A DNA stretch of 64,000 bases from Garcia nutans (GCA_947685225.1 CANTUV010000051.1:6262001-6326000), one strand, 5' to 3'; shown: positions 35,738 through 47,838, counted from the first letter of the stretch. Numbers and translations are program-made. Notes: generated by a model not told the origin, from the sequence alone.

Positions 35738-37873
35738 ATGAATTCGGAGAGTGATCACGTATCTATAGACAAACAGAGAGTAAGCGAGGAGTACGTAAGA
35801 TTTAGCGACCTATCTGAGTTTAGTAGAGCAATTAGTTCATGAGATGAAGGTAGTGTGGGGAACATTGAGACTGCCAAAGTTCGTGAGGTCAAGATGACAA
35901 CAGTAGGTCCTGCACTCGTGGACGAAGAAGTGGAAGGAGAAAAGGATATGAGTTCCCAGGGTAGTGTTGATCGAGCTCTTGTCAAGGATATCACATGCAC
36001 CTTGGCCGAGGAGGACTTGGAAGGAATTCGTGAAAAATATAAAATTCCGGTTGCTTACAAGATATTATTGCCCAAAAAAATAGTTTGAGACGATGATACT
36101 CCTGGCATGAATCAACTAATAATATACAAGAAGGATTTGAAGGCAGGAGTTCGGTTTCCTCTACGTTCTTTTATTATGCAAGTCTTGAATGTTAATGGCA
36201 TTTCGCCCGGGCAACTTAGTTCGAATGCTTGGAGAACAGTAGTCGGGTTTGAACTTCTGAGTAAGTTGTTAGGTTTCCAAGCGTCAACTAGAATTTTGGC
36301 CGCATTTTGTTTTATTAAGGCTCGACCAAAATCAGATAAGGATTTTATGTACCTCCAGGCGCAGCCAAAACTCTCCTTATTGAGTGGAAAATCGGATTCA
36401 ATGAAAGGATAAAAAGATTGATTTTTTATTTTAGAGAAGTCCAGAGGATTTAATTACCTTACTAGGTGGAGTCAAGGAAGCGTAATGCCAAATATTAAGA
36501 AAGAAAACCTAAGTACTAGCGACCGAGCCATCTTTGATAGGATAGCTTGGGGCATTTAAAGAGAGAAATTGAATGTCTTACACCTTATTATAAGATATTT
36601 TCCACTGAGAAAAGATTCGATTGAGCAACGCCCTGAGGACCGGGCTGGTAAAGTTTCTTGTTTGATATTTCTGGTAAGTTTGTGGTTAATAATATTCTGA
36701 TTTTTTATTTGTGTGCAGAAATAGAGAAAGGAGGAATGAAAGATTGGGTAAAGGCTTTACAGAAGGCCAGAGCTGAAGCTGAGAAGATCGCCCGAGAGTC
36801 TTCTAAAGAAAAAGGGAAAAGCGCTGACGCTCCAAGTGACAAGGGTGCAGAGTCCTCCAAACTAAAGAGAAAAGATAAGGGGAAAGAAATTGAAGTTTTG
36901 GTGGAAACGACTACTCCCGCTATTACTATGGAGCAGGGGGTTGAGATGATTAATATAGAGGGGACCTTAGCTCGGGTTGAAGCGCAAGAGAAGGGAGGAT
37001 CCTTAGAGGGGGTAAGAAGAAGGGGTTCAAGGCCACATCATGCACGAGCTCAAGCCGAAAGAGCTGGTGCAGGCTCTGAAGAGGTCGTTTGTGTCCAGAC
37101 ATGGCAAAGACTTTAGTTTGAAGGATTCATAGGTTGGGTACCTCGGTCGAGAATATCTGAGGAGTATTCCACAGGAGAATAAATACTTTGACAGTATGTC
37201 TCCTAGGATATTCGTAGAGTCTTTCCGAGCTACAGCTACCGAGGTAAGTGGAGTTCAATTTACAGCTTGTTTATGTTCTATTATGTGGCTTAGTTTTGAT
37301 ACATATACTAATTAAAATGTGCTTTTGTTTCTCTTTTAGTTCGATGTTATATGTTAGAGCATGGCTGACTGGTATGCTAGGGTAGCGACAGGGTATGGGA
37401 AGGCTCAAAATGAGCGCAAGTTATTAAAGAAGTAGTAGATGGAGATCGAGCGTCGGTTAGCCAAAGTTGAAAAGAGGGTAATAGAAGCTGATTTCAGAGC
37501 TTCTGAGGCTGAGCGTCGGGCTGACGTAGCAACAAAAGAGATCGACCAGGTAAAGGGGGAACTAAAACAATCAAAGGAAGATCTCGACCGAGCTAAAGAA
37601 GATCTTAACATAGCTCAAGGGTCACTTGCTAAGGAGCAGGAATCCCTACTTGGGCTTCAGGAAAAAAATGATGATCAGATAGCTCTTGAAATTGTAAAGT
37701 TTCAAGAGCTCATTGTGGCTGAGCTAAAAAGGAGATCTCCTGAAAGAGACTTTGACTGGGTGCTCGATGTAGATCCTAACCAAGCCTCAGATGTTTTGTT
37801 AATAAACCTGGATGAAGAGGAGAAAGACCAAAATCAAGAGGAGCATGAATGTGGAGAGGATGGGACTGCTTAA
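35738..37873 (+). pseudogene. Antisense spliced gene of the Tat element (gypsy-type transposon protein)
   Basis: Plus strand, opposite to gag-pol. ATG 35738 opens a frame (MNSESDHVSIDKQRVSEEY). The conserved core follows, with GVRFPLRSFIMQVLN and SPGQLSSNAWRTVVGF, the block I associate with the plant 'putative gypsy type transposon' family (Pfam Transposase_28). Next come a Lys/Glu-rich linker (36719-36960), an HGKDF..GYLGREYLRSIPQE block (37085-37175) and a long coiled coil (37439-37700, heptad-like EAERRADVATKEIDQVKGEL). It ends with an acidic tail at TAA 37871-37873. A GT..AG intron is clear at 37244-37339; a shorter one is possible at 36673-36718. In-frame stops (about 35840, 36086, 36410, 37120, 37355, 37433) and a frameshift near 37010 make this copy non-functional. 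Confidence 0.72.
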
Positions 37874-38237
37874 CAGTAATCCTTATTCAACTAATACATT
37901 TTGTTTAGTTTGGTAAAGAGCTCCAACTAGCTTATTGGGGAGCTTTTGTAGCTCGGTATGGAGCTTTACATTTTTGGTTTTCTTTTTGTAGCCAAGTTAT
38001 TATTGGTGGCCTATTTTTGGTGTAAAGGCCGACCTATAAGCATTTTTACTTTGTAGCTCCGTTTTGATTTAGTATATAATATATATGCTAAAGTTTCGTT
38101 TCTTTTTCTTTACTTTATTTAACATAAGATCGTATTTAAAACATAAGATTTAACTTGTATAATTACTTAAATATAGTTTAATGGCCAAGAAAAATGAAAA
38201 TTGAATGATTTGCTTAATTTAAGATTAAAATGACGCT

Positions 38238-38700
38238 GAAGAGCTCTGTTTGCAAGGCGCGCCAAGCTATTTGAGATAGGCGCGACTGAGCATGGAGCTC
38301 TATGTGCAAGGCATGATGAGCTGTTTGAGATAGGCACGATTGGGCAGGGAGCTCTATGTGCAAGGCATGGTGAGCTATTTGAGATAAGCGCGACTGGGCA
38401 CGGAGCTCTGTGTGCAAGGCACGGTGAGCTGTTTGAGATAGGCGCGACTGGGCTCGGAGCTCTGTGTGCAAAGCACAGCGAGCTATTTGAGATAGGCGCG
38501 ACTGGGCGCGGAGCTCTGTGTGCAAGGCAAGGCGAGCTGTTTGAGATAGGTGTGACTGGACGTGGAGCACTGTGTGCAAGGCATGGTGAGCTATTTGAGA
38601 TAGGTACAACTGGGCGCGGAGCTCTGTGTGCAAGGCACGATGAGCTGTTTGAGATAGGCGCGACTGGGCATAGAGCTCTGTGTGCAAGGCATAATGAGAT
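38238..38700. repeat. 54-bp minisatellite, about 8 copies
   Basis: Each unit carries GGAGCTCTGTGTGCAAGGCA and TGAGATAGGCGCGACTGG with minor changes; eight units lie in about 38238-38684 plus partial ends. A central A/G site (GAGCTATTTGAG versus GAGCTGTTTGAG) alternates strictly from unit to unit, giving a 108-bp higher-order period. It lies between integrase and the antisense gene. An open minus frame of 18-residue repeats through it is a by-product of the 54-bp period. Confidence 0.92.
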
Positions 38701-38879
38701 GTTTGAGATAATCAGTTTATAAATTTGAATGCATATTTGAATAGTAGTGTTTGTATGCTAATGCATTTGCATTCATGTATTTCTTCCAGTATAAAATACA
38801 GTTGTCACTTACGATAATGAGACAAAAAATTACAATTGGCACATCCTTGCGAACTCACTGAAAGTACCTCTTTAAGTTA

Positions 38880-40136
38880 TTGACGTTCCAGGTTCTTGGA
38901 ATCTCTTTACCATTCTTCGTACACAGCTTGTACGCGCGCCCCTTGAGGACTTCAATGATTTTATACTATCCTTCCCAATTTGCTCCGAGCTTCCCAGATC
39001 CCGCCGATCCCTGGGTAGCAACATTTCTTCTCAAAACCAAATCTCCCACACCCATCTGCTTGGGATGAACTCGTTTATCGTGGAAACTAGCCATCCGAGC
39101 TTTGTATGCTTCAGCTCTGATGTTAGCTTGATCACGCTTAAATTCCAGCATGTCTAGGCTATACCAGCAGTCTAATTCTTGATCTTCTAAAAAGTTAAGA
39201 GTTCTGGCTGATGGAAGTCCAATTTTTAACCAAAATGACTGCTTCAGTGCCATAAGCTAATGCAAAGGGGGTCTCCTAAGTAACAGTTCTCGGGGAAGTT
39301 CGGTAAGCCCAAATGATATTGTAAAGCTCTTCTGCCCATAGGCCCCTGGCTTTATCCAATCTCTTTTTCAATGCTGCCACGATAGTCCGATTTGTGATCT
39401 CAGCCTGACCATTAGCTTAGGGGTGGTAAACTGATGTAAAATAGAGGTTGATCTTGAGTTCTAAATAGTATTTCTTGAATGGTCTGCAATAGAACTGCTT
39501 CCCATTATCAGTTATTAGGGTGTTTGGGATACGAACCTAGACTTCTTGAAAAATTTTATGATTGCAGCTGGGGTTCTGGATGCCAGCGATTCTGCTTCCA
39601 CCCACTTAGTGAAAAGATAAACAACCATTACTATAAATTTCTTCTGGGTTGTAGCTTGAAGGAAAGGACCTAGGATGTTCATCCCTCACTATGCAAAAAG
39701 CCATGGGCTTTTGATTGGTCTTTGCTTTACAGATGGCCGGTGTTGTATGTTAGCAAAGTTCTGGCATTTCTCACATTTTTTCACCAAGTTCTTTGCGTCA
39801 ATTCCCATTGAATGCCAAAGTAACCTTGCAGCAAAGCCTTCTGTGAGCTCCCTCATGAGTCCCACATATCCTTTCATGGATCTCTCTGAGAATGTAATTG
39901 CCCTCATCTTCGGTTACACATCTACTCTATAGATTGGAGAACGATCTCCTATATAATAGTCCATTGTGAATGGCATACAAATTGGACTTTCTAATGATTC
40001 TCTTGGCCTCCACTGTTTCTGATAGTTCTCCAAAATCTGAAAATTTATAGATTGGAATTCTCCACCCATCCATAAATTCAATCGCCAAGACTACCGGAGC
40101 TTCGTAACTTGGAAACTCAATAACTTCAAAGAGCAC
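38880..40136 (-). pseudogene. Tat element integrase remnant
   Basis: Broken minus-strand frames. A zinc-finger part near 39689-39907 shows CEKCQNFANIQHRP (second half of HHCC). The C-terminal part at 38966-39253 has an ALKQSFWLKIGLPSARTLNF-like stretch and a VLRRN..QGSAGSGKLGANWEG end. Numerous stops lie between. Integrase after RNase H is the Ty3/gypsy order. Confidence 0.75.
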
Positions 40137-40279
40137 CCTCTTGCTCGTGGGATCCCTCGCCTATTGCAGTGGCTTTAGCCAGCTTATCTGCTTACTCATT
40201 CTCTGCCCAAACTATTTGGTGTATCTGCCAAGAGCAGTCTTTCTTTTCGGATCATAGTCCCTTCCTGGGCTTCATACTT

Positions 40280-40505
40280 TTCTGTTAACTAACTAACTAC
40301 CAGCTAAGAATCTGAAAATATTTGGAGTGACTCTGGGCGAACTTCTGAAGCAAGTCTCAATCCTAAACATATGGCTTCGAACTTTGCAATATTGTTGGAA
40401 GCTGCAAAGTTAAGTTTCACGGAGTATTTTACTTGTATTTTGCCTGGGCTTATGATCACTGCCCCGATACCAGCTCCGTCCACTCCTGAAGCTCCATCTA
40501 CATAA
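40280..40505 (-). pseudogene. Tat archaeal-type second RNase H remnant
   Basis: The minus strand reads DGASGVDGAGIGAVIISPG then NNIAKFEAICLGLRLA and ..IFSDS before a stop. D..G..G..GAG, E..A...GL..A and SDS are the catalytic blocks of the extra RNase H (aRNH) acquired by Tat elements. Confidence 0.75.
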
Positions 40506-40540
40506 AGGATTCATACTCCAACTAGTTGTGAATCAGGGGG

Positions 40541-42411
40541 CTACTCATATAATTCTATGATAAAGTCCATCAGGACCTGTGCTTTCATGGCCCGCCTAGG
40601 TTTGTATATAATGTCAAATCTCCCTAACCGTGTTGCCCATTTCGTTTGGTGGCCTAAGGTTTCTGGCCACTGAAGGAGTTTCTTCAAATAGGAATTTGTC
40701 CGGACCGTGATAGTATGTGCATCAAAGTACAAAAGAAGTCTTTTTGGCACAGATCAAAGTGCCAAGGCTAACTTTTTTGAAGAGGAGTACCAAAGTTCCA
40801 ACCCTTTCAGGGCGTGGCTGGTATAGTAAATTGGATACTGCTGACCACCATCCTCTCGAACTAAAACTATCCTCACAGCTCCAAGTGAGGCCAAAAGATA
40901 TAGATAAAGTATTTCACCTTGAACAGGTCGACTAAGCAATGGTGGAAAACTCAAGAATTTTTTTAGGTCATCAAAGGCCTATTGGCACTTTTCCTTCCAT
41001 TAGAAACTCTTCAAGTTCTTTAGAAGTTTAAAAAACAACAAACATCGCTTTGTCATGCATGACATGAACCTTCCTAGGGCCGTGACTCGACCATTCAATT
41101 TCTACACTTCTTTAATATTCTTTGGTGGTTCCATGTCTAACATTGCTTTTATCTTCTCACGGTTAGCCTTGATACCCCTCTCAGAGATGATGAATCCCAA
41201 GAACTTCTCGGGCTGAACTCCGAAGGTGCACTTCTCTGGGTTGAGTTTCATGTTTGCTTTTCGGAGTATAGCAAAGGTATCTACTAGATCTCTTGGGTGC
41301 TTTACTGAAGTTTGGGATTTTATAATCACGTCATCAACATAAACTTCAACATTCTGGCCTATCTGATTCTGAAAGAGTTTATTTACCAGCCTCTGGTATG
41401 TTACCTTGGCGTTCTTTAAGCCAAATGGCATGACCGTATAACAATATGTCCCTTTGGCAATAATGAATGAAGTTTTACTTTGATCCTCGACCTTCAAGGG
41501 GATCTGATGATATTCGGAAGAAGCATCAATAAAACTATACTCAGCATAACCCATTGTGGAGTTGACAAGGTAATTTATATTGGGCAAGGGGTATGAGTCC
41601 TTAGGATAAGCTCTGTTTAGATCGGTGAAATCCACACACATTCTTCATTTTCTTTTACCCTTCTTCACTAAAACCACACTAGATAGCCAATTTGGAAACA
41701 ACACTTCCTTAATAAATCCTGCTGTAAGAGCTTTTCTACTTCTTATTCTATGGCTAATTGTCTCTCTAGACCCAAATTTCTTTTCTTTTGCTTTACTGGA
41801 ATAGCCTTAGGGTCCACATGGAGTTCATGAACCATCATCTCGGGAGAAATGCCTTCGACATCAGTAGAGCTCCAAGCAAAGATGTCATGATGCTCAGTCA
41901 ATACTCTAGTTAAAGCACTCTCCTTCTCATGCTCCACATTATTTGTAATTCTAAAAGTTCTATTTTCTTCTATCTTTATTTCTTTGAGCATGTCAGCAGG
42001 CTCCGCTCTAGACTTTGAGTCAGGCAAGTCCAAAGAATCAACTAGGAGTGCTAAGTTCGCATCTTTGAGTAGGACTGCATAAGAATCCCAAGCTATCTGT
42101 TGGTTCCCCTTCAAGACAGCCAGTCCCTAGGGAGTTGGCATCTTTATGAGTTGACTTCGCATTGAAATACACGCATCCATTCCTACCAGCAACGGACGCC
42201 CAAAAATTGCGTTGTAGGCCAGACACATATCTACCATCATGAAACAAGTTCTATAGTTTAAAACTGTTGGGCCATCCTCCAATTGTACATTAAGCATGGA
42301 AGACCCTACTACCAGCACTGAATGTCCAAATAAACCAACCAGAGGTGCTATGACTGGTTTTAGAATCAAGGTTGACAAACTGAGCTTCTCATAAGCCTCG
42401 AGGGTGAGCAA
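40541..42411 (-). pseudogene. Tat protease-RT-RNase H remnant
   Basis: Broken pol. Protease-like segment 42127-42411 (CLAYNAIFGRPLL), pre-RT 41743-42114 (HDIFAWSSTDVEGISPEM), RT 41102-41641 (MCVDFTDLNRAYPKDSYPLP, VMPFGLKNA, catalytic YVDDV near 41327-41343) and RNase H 40541-40954 (SHALKGLELWY..; FDIIYKPRRAMKAQVLMDF). Stops separate the blocks, but the motifs and order are clear. Confidence 0.85.
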
Positions 42412-43822
42412 GTTTATGGCACTGCCTGTGTCGACTAATATTCTTTGAACTAGATAATCTTATAGCATCGCCTCTACTACTAGTGCATCGGTATGTGGGC
42501 TCGTAACCTGATGTGACTCTTCAGGGTGAAAGGCAATTACCTGGCCCAAGGACCTCGGGGGTTCTGCAATAGAAAAAATTCTTTAGCTCTCCTTTTCCGC
42601 GAGGGTCCAACAATGTCATAATGTTCACCCCCCGCTATGATATGAATAACTCTAGCTGGGACTTTTCTCGATGTCATAGTATGTCAAGAATTAGGCTCGG
42701 CCTGACCCTCTTGCTCTGAAGCTGAAGTGACAAACTGTTTTAGCTCGCCCGCTTGGACTAGTCGTTATATTTCCTTGTTCAGCCTGTAATAATCATTAGT
42801 CTTGTAACCATGGTTCTGATGAAAACTGCAGTATAACTCCTGGTTTCTATTTGGGTCATCTTTTACAGGTTCAGGCAATTGAACTCGGTGTTTTGCTTAA
42901 GCTAGCGTAAGATACTCGCTCTAGAAGTTGTTAAGGGGGTAAAATGTTCTGGAGTTTTGGTAATGTGATAAGAGCGGTTTGGATATCATGGTGGAAGCTG
43001 CTTCGTCTGATGATTAGGATTTCTACAAAAGGTATTTGGCTTAAATTTATTTGTTGTGTTTGGTTTAAGTTGCTTAGGAAGTTCAGGCTTTTGGGAACCT
43101 TCAACAACTAGTGTTTGACCCACGCCTGGATGATTGGGATGGAGTTCATGCCAAACTCTGCTATCTTCATCGGCCTTAATGTATTTGTATGGCTAGGCCA
43201 TGAGCTGTATAAAGTCTTGCGGAGGATTTTTACTTAAAGATCGAAAAAATGGAAGGCACTCCGTATTCTGGATCAGTGCTTCAAGCGTGATCTCAAAGTT
43301 AACCCTCAGTATCAGGCCCACTGTATCATGAAACCTGTCAACATACTGCCTTAACATTTCATTCGGTTTTTGCACTAACTTGAATAAGTCAGCTGATGTT
43401 CGGCCGAGCTTAATGGAAGCTATAAACTTATTAATAAAAATCTCGGTGAATTGAGCGGAGTTATGGATGGAGTGCGATTCGATGTTCTTATACCACAAAA
43501 GGGCATTGCCCGTGAGAGTTTTGGGAAACAACTTACATAAGGCGGCATCAGAGGTTGTGAATATAAGGGCAGTGTTGTAAAAGTAATCCACATGCGTTCG
43601 CGGATTCGACGTTCCATTATACTCCTTCAACTTTGATATTTGAAAGTTCGGATAAACTTCATCAAGGATCTGCTTAAAAAAGGGAGAATGGAAAGTAGCA
43701 TCATACTGTAATGCTGGTCCTCTACGCGCACGCTTGATTTTATCATCTATCAAGGTATTAACATCCTTAGTGGTGACCATGGCCTCCTTTTCCTTGGCTT
43801 GGGCTTGGGTTGGGGTAGACAT
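42412..43822 (-). pseudogene. Tat gag remnant
   Basis: ATG 43822 (MSTPTQAQAKEKEAMVTT) opens 209 codons of Ty3/gypsy gag with FKQILDEVYPNFQISKLKEY, LTGNALLWYKNIE and KPNEMLRQYVDRF, ending at a stop at 43193. Downstream, broken frames contain a His/Cys cluster near 42800-42840 (a YCSFHQNHGYKTND-like zinc motif after correcting frame). Confidence 0.8.
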
Positions 43823-44371
43823 TGGAGAGAGAGGAGTGTGGGATATTGAATGTTCCGGAGACTGAAGTCTTCTCTGAACTCATTGTGTGGTGTCTGGAGA
43901 GGTTTCTCTGGGTCTGTATTATTGATCCTGGTCAAAGTTATATTGTGGGGGTGAGGCTTGGTAATTTGTAGTTGCAGGAGAGAGGGGGGGGGGATTTATA
44001 GTGGCTTACGGTCCAAAGGCCATAAGAAAGTCTCTGAGGATCGAGGTTAGGTCTTTAATTGCTTACTCTAATGGAATTGGGGATTGCAACATGGATGTTG
44101 CCATCCGCACTAGGGGGTAAATGGAATGGATGGGCCTGCTGAGTCCGCCATTGGATTAGCAGGACAAGGGCTTAAATATGTGAGGTTTCGCCATATGATG
44201 CTCGGTTTGCTGGTTGTCTGTCATGTTAAGGGTTGAGTGGTGTCGGGGTGTATATGGTGGTAAAGGTAACTTGGTGTTTAAGGTTCGAGCACAATTATGA
44301 GAATTAGGGGTTGCATTTGGAATCCTATTGTCCATCTTCGAGGATCAACCAGTCCACGCTCACCGCACCAA

Positions 44372-44757
44372 TGATGACAAAGTGGACTGTTGGACTCTGG
44401 CTTGGATAGGAAAGTTTTAGTGCGCCTATCGCCGACTATTCTACCTGTCAAGGCAGAGGAGGGACTGGGCTCCAGTGGAGAGACTCTGATGCCTAGGTCA
44501 GAAACAAGCAGATTGACCGAATTATAATGAGAAGAAAGAAAATTTTTCAGACCATTTACCTGTGGGGGTATATCCCTATATATAGTGGACGGATGTGAGT
44601 TCATATCTATATCGGTCAGCTGATTTTTCGGGCGTTACCATCATTGCTTTTTATCACATCATACCAACTACCGTCCGGATGGAGACGAGTTCAGTTATGC
44701 GAGTAGATTGAGTCGAGAGATGCACTGAAGTCCGATGCTCTAGTTCGGGTGGTATCA
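44372..44757 (-). repeat. 5' LTR of the Tat element
   Basis: 386 bp partner of 34981-35367. One base inside it is the primer-binding site at 44357-44370 (minus strand TGGTGCGGTGAGCG), which should pair with a tRNA 3' end; which tRNA was not determined. Confidence 0.88.
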
Positions 44758-46272
44758 ATATATATATATATCAACTCTGGGTCTGGTTTCGTTTTTTCCC
44801 TTTTTTTTATATTATGAGCTTTTTTCCATACGTAAAAAGCTCCAGTAGTATTGTGGCTATAAATTATGATGGATTGGGGACCAATCTCTTCCTGTGGTTG
44901 TGATTGTTTTCTGCCAATAAAACCCTTTTGGAACATGGTGTCCAATCCATTATTATTATCAATTCAATCATGTCTGCTATGACTCTTTCAAGTTAAAAAA
45001 GAAAAAAAAAAACTTTATTAATCAAGAAAAATCCATATATTATAAGGCAATGTTTTCATAGAGTTGGAGTTTTGGTGCTAACTAAAATTGATTTGTTTTG
45101 AAGGGTTCCTAGTAGTTCATGCACATGGAAAAATAATTCATTGATCACCACTAATTGCTACCAACTTTCTTATGCAATTAATCAGTTTCTTTTAAGAAAA
45201 ACACTTATTTAATTAATTGAACCTCAGTATAATATCTATATTTCTTAAGTATAAAAATGAAAATTCATGATCTCTTTTCCTTCTTTGAGAAGTTTTCTCT
45301 CTCTCCCTCTAGCCCTGCGCTTTGCTGGTTTTTTGCCCAAATCTTCCTCATCTATTTAGTATTTTGTACATTTTCTATATTCATTGGTAGATTTGTTTTT
45401 TCTAGTACTAGATCTGACTTTTGTTAGTTCCATTTTATGCTTCACCTTCATGGCATTCTACAACTATTGACGCTTTAATGTGGTTTTCCAGATGATAGAA
45501 GCTGCACAATCTCCATCGTTTTGTTTGAAAGTTCCAAGGATCCCATTATCTCAGTGTTTTGGTTTTCCCTGGTTTGCATTTAAAGAAGATGCTTCTATGG
45601 CTGTAATGCTCATTCCTCTAACACAGCTCTTATCCGGAGGTGTTTTTAAACTCTTCTCTTTGGGTTCCGTGGAGAGAGTTATTGTTTTTGTTCCTCATTT
45701 TTCATAGTTATAACATCTGAGATTTTATGGGAACTTTGGCTTTATTTATTTATTTTTATTATTATTATGTTTCGTCTTTTCCTTGTTTAATCAGAAAGAT
45801 CCTTATGTAGATCTCTTTTTTGCTTGTTATTTAGGTCTTATATTTTTTTTTGTTTTCTAGCCTTTTTTAGTTTGTAGAAAATATTGCTCTAGGTAGATGT
45901 GGCTTTCTTTTCGGTAAGGATTGTTGAGCTTCTTATTCATTGTATTTGCCTTATGGTTTTCTTAAACCATTTAAAGACTTATGTTCTTATCTTTTATTTT
46001 AATGATTATTATCTTTTACGGATAAAAAAAAGTAGGAAGATGAAGAATTTCAATGAAATAAAGTTGTTTTACAAATTATTACTTCATCAAATTCATTTAT
46101 TAATGGGTAAATGTGTTTGTTTTTCATTTCAATAATAAAATTTTAATTTATAAGTGAAATAATAAGAAATGTTTTTTTTGAAAATTTTAAATTTCACTGT
46201 AATTTTCTATATTAAGTAAAGGGTACATTTAATAAGGTATGGAAAAATTATTATATTCTATGAACAAGTTGA
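44758..46272. other. Intergenic DNA between Tat element and LINE
   Basis: No supported gene. An acceptor-like site at 45491 is followed by a 50-codon open stretch (45492-45643) with no recognised family. Confidence 0.4.
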
Positions 46273-46319
46273 TCACAAAAAAATTTTTTTTTTTGAAATC
46301 GAAATGAAATTTTCGTTAA

Positions 46320-47139
46320 TGAGTTTGGTAAAAAATGACTAAACATGGTGGGTTATTATCCCAAACTTGGTGACCAGCATACGAGAAGGCCCCCCTAGCA
46401 AGGGTATGAACGCCTACATTAGCTTGTCTCCTAATCCACCTAATAGCAACATTATCTCTAGATGATAATAAAAACTTACAGTCTTAAAAAACATCACCTA
46501 ATTCTGACAAATCGTTAAGTGAAGGTAACAAAGCTCTAACTAAATTTTGAGAATCCGTAAAAATGCAACCATGTGAGGGGAAATGGTCCTGTAACCACTG
46601 TAAAACACACCTCAAAGCAAGTGCTTCCACTAAAAGCGGATCCATGAAGTTGTCCAAGAATCCCGAAATAGCTCCTTGAAAGTTGCCTTCCGCATCCTCC
46701 ATGACAGCCCCGTAGCCACCAAGTCCGAGGGTAGTAAGAATTGCTCCATCTGTGAACATTTGCCAACCATTTGGTGAGTAGTAGCCAGCCTGCAACTGTT
46801 GACCATGACTCATTCCATGTGATGGTGGCTGCATGGGAATATTTTCTTGTACCCTTCTGTTAGCACGAAGACAATTATCATTCCAATCTTTGACAATTCG
46901 TGCAGCCTTTATTGCCACTTGTTGCTCATTCCATGCTTCTTGATGCCACAACCACTTATTCCTTGCATTCCAAATAGACCAAGCAGTAGCCACACAATTC
47001 ACCAATATATTATCTTCTCTTATATTTTGTACCTGCATGAGAAAAGAATTGAGAGATATTGTGTTGGTTAGTATACCACCCCCTACAAAACTCCATACCT
47101 TCTTAACTTTCTCACAATGTAACAAAATATGGTCCCTAT
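46320..47139 (-). pseudogene. LINE ORF2 C-terminus: zinc-binding and RNase H
   Basis: Continues ORF2 beyond the chromovirus: RDHILLHCEKVKKVW completes the zinc motif begun at 53145. RNase H shows FTDGAILTTLGLGGYGAVME, EALALRCVLQWL and FTDSQNLVRALL. A stop at 46484-46486 is followed in frame by VAIRWIRRQANVGVHTLAR to about 46330, then poly(A). Confidence 0.88.
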
Positions 47140-47793
47140 TGTCAACCCCCAAGCCAATCGGCAACTAAAAATTTTGAATTGGCCCGTTGACAAGGTACTC
47201 TCCTCCTCGGACCCTAGTATTTCTCCTGCTCGCCCAGCCAAGGTTGCTCCAACTGCATATATAAGGGGGGGACCTTGACCGAATTTTCTAGAGTCTGGTG
47301 GAAGGCTCTAGCCAATTGTGGATATTTGTGGAAGAATCTCGAAGTCCCTAGCAGAATTGGCCTAGGGTCCCCCAAGACACTTGAAGCTTGTAGGCCAATC
47401 TGGAAGGTTCTGCCACAATTAGCTGTCCAGCCAGCTTGTCCCGCCCAGAAGCATCTGGAACGCCCCAGATTGTGCCAACCGACATTGCTAGGTCGGTTTT
47501 GCTGCCTATAAATATAGTATAGCTCATTTGTAAATAGATACATGCAATTGAGTGTGATAGTGAGCTGCTGAGAGCATCCTTGTAAGCTATTATTGTGCAT
47601 ACTGTTGTACTGCCAGTTTTCTTTGTTAATAATACAATCTTCCATTGTTCCCTTGTTCCTTGTTCACGTTGGTTGGTTCATTTGCCTGCTTTGCTTCTGT
47701 TTGCTAGCTCAAAGGCTGAATTAGCAAGGCTTCGGGGAAAACTGCCTGCTAGTTGCCGCACTTGGACAAGCTGATTTCTCTTGCCCAGTGACA
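47140..47793 (+). repeat. 5' LTR of the chromovirus
   Basis: 654 bp, TGTCAACC..AGTGACA. Candidate TATA box CCTATAAATATAG at 47504-47516, which would start transcription near 47540. Confidence 0.94.
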
Positions 47794-47795
47794 CT

Positions 47796-47808
47796 TGGTA
47801 TCAGAGCC
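47796..47808 (+). other. Primer-binding site, initiator tRNA-Met
   Basis: TGGTATCAGAGCC, two bases after the 5' LTR, complementary to the 3' end of initiator tRNA-Met. Confidence 0.92.
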
Positions 47809-47838
47809 CGGTTACAAAGCTGAGGGGAGCTTGTAACA

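Larger units (their letters stand above)
34981..44757 (-). mobile_element. Old Ty3/gypsy element of the Tat lineage with antisense gene
   Basis: LTRs 34981-35367 and 44372-44757 begin TGATGACA and end GGTATCA on the plus strand. By eye they differ at about 55-60 of 387 positions, mostly transitions, so the insertion is old. Minus-strand order: LTR, primer site, gag, protease, RT, RNase H, second (archaeal-type) RNase H, integrase, 54-bp minisatellite, long 3' region with an antisense gene, purine tract, LTR. Two RNase H domains and an antisense frame before the 3' LTR are marks of the Tat clade (with Grande, Retand and Ogre relatives). Flanks are both TATATA, so the duplication cannot be sized. 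All sense frames are broken. Confidence 0.9.

Noticed and set aside
38214..38687. 157-residue repetitive protein on the minus strand
   Set aside because: The 18-residue periodicity is forced by the 54-bp minisatellite, whose length is a multiple of three; no start context or family.
38238..38700. CRISPR-like array
   Set aside because: Units are contiguous without unique spacers; it is a tandem repeat in a plant retrotransposon.
44691..44945. 84-codon minus frame starting MDTMFQKGFIG
   Set aside because: It runs into the Tat LTR and has no recognisable motif; possibly a cut exon but unsupported.
45492..45643. Open 50-codon stretch after an acceptor-like site
   Set aside because: No recognised family, no neighbouring exon and no clear donor.
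47214..47645. 143-codon frame on the minus strand, repeated at 52561-52992
   Set aside because: It lies in both chromovirus LTRs, so its duplication only reflects LTR identity. Composition and motifs do not resemble a protein family.
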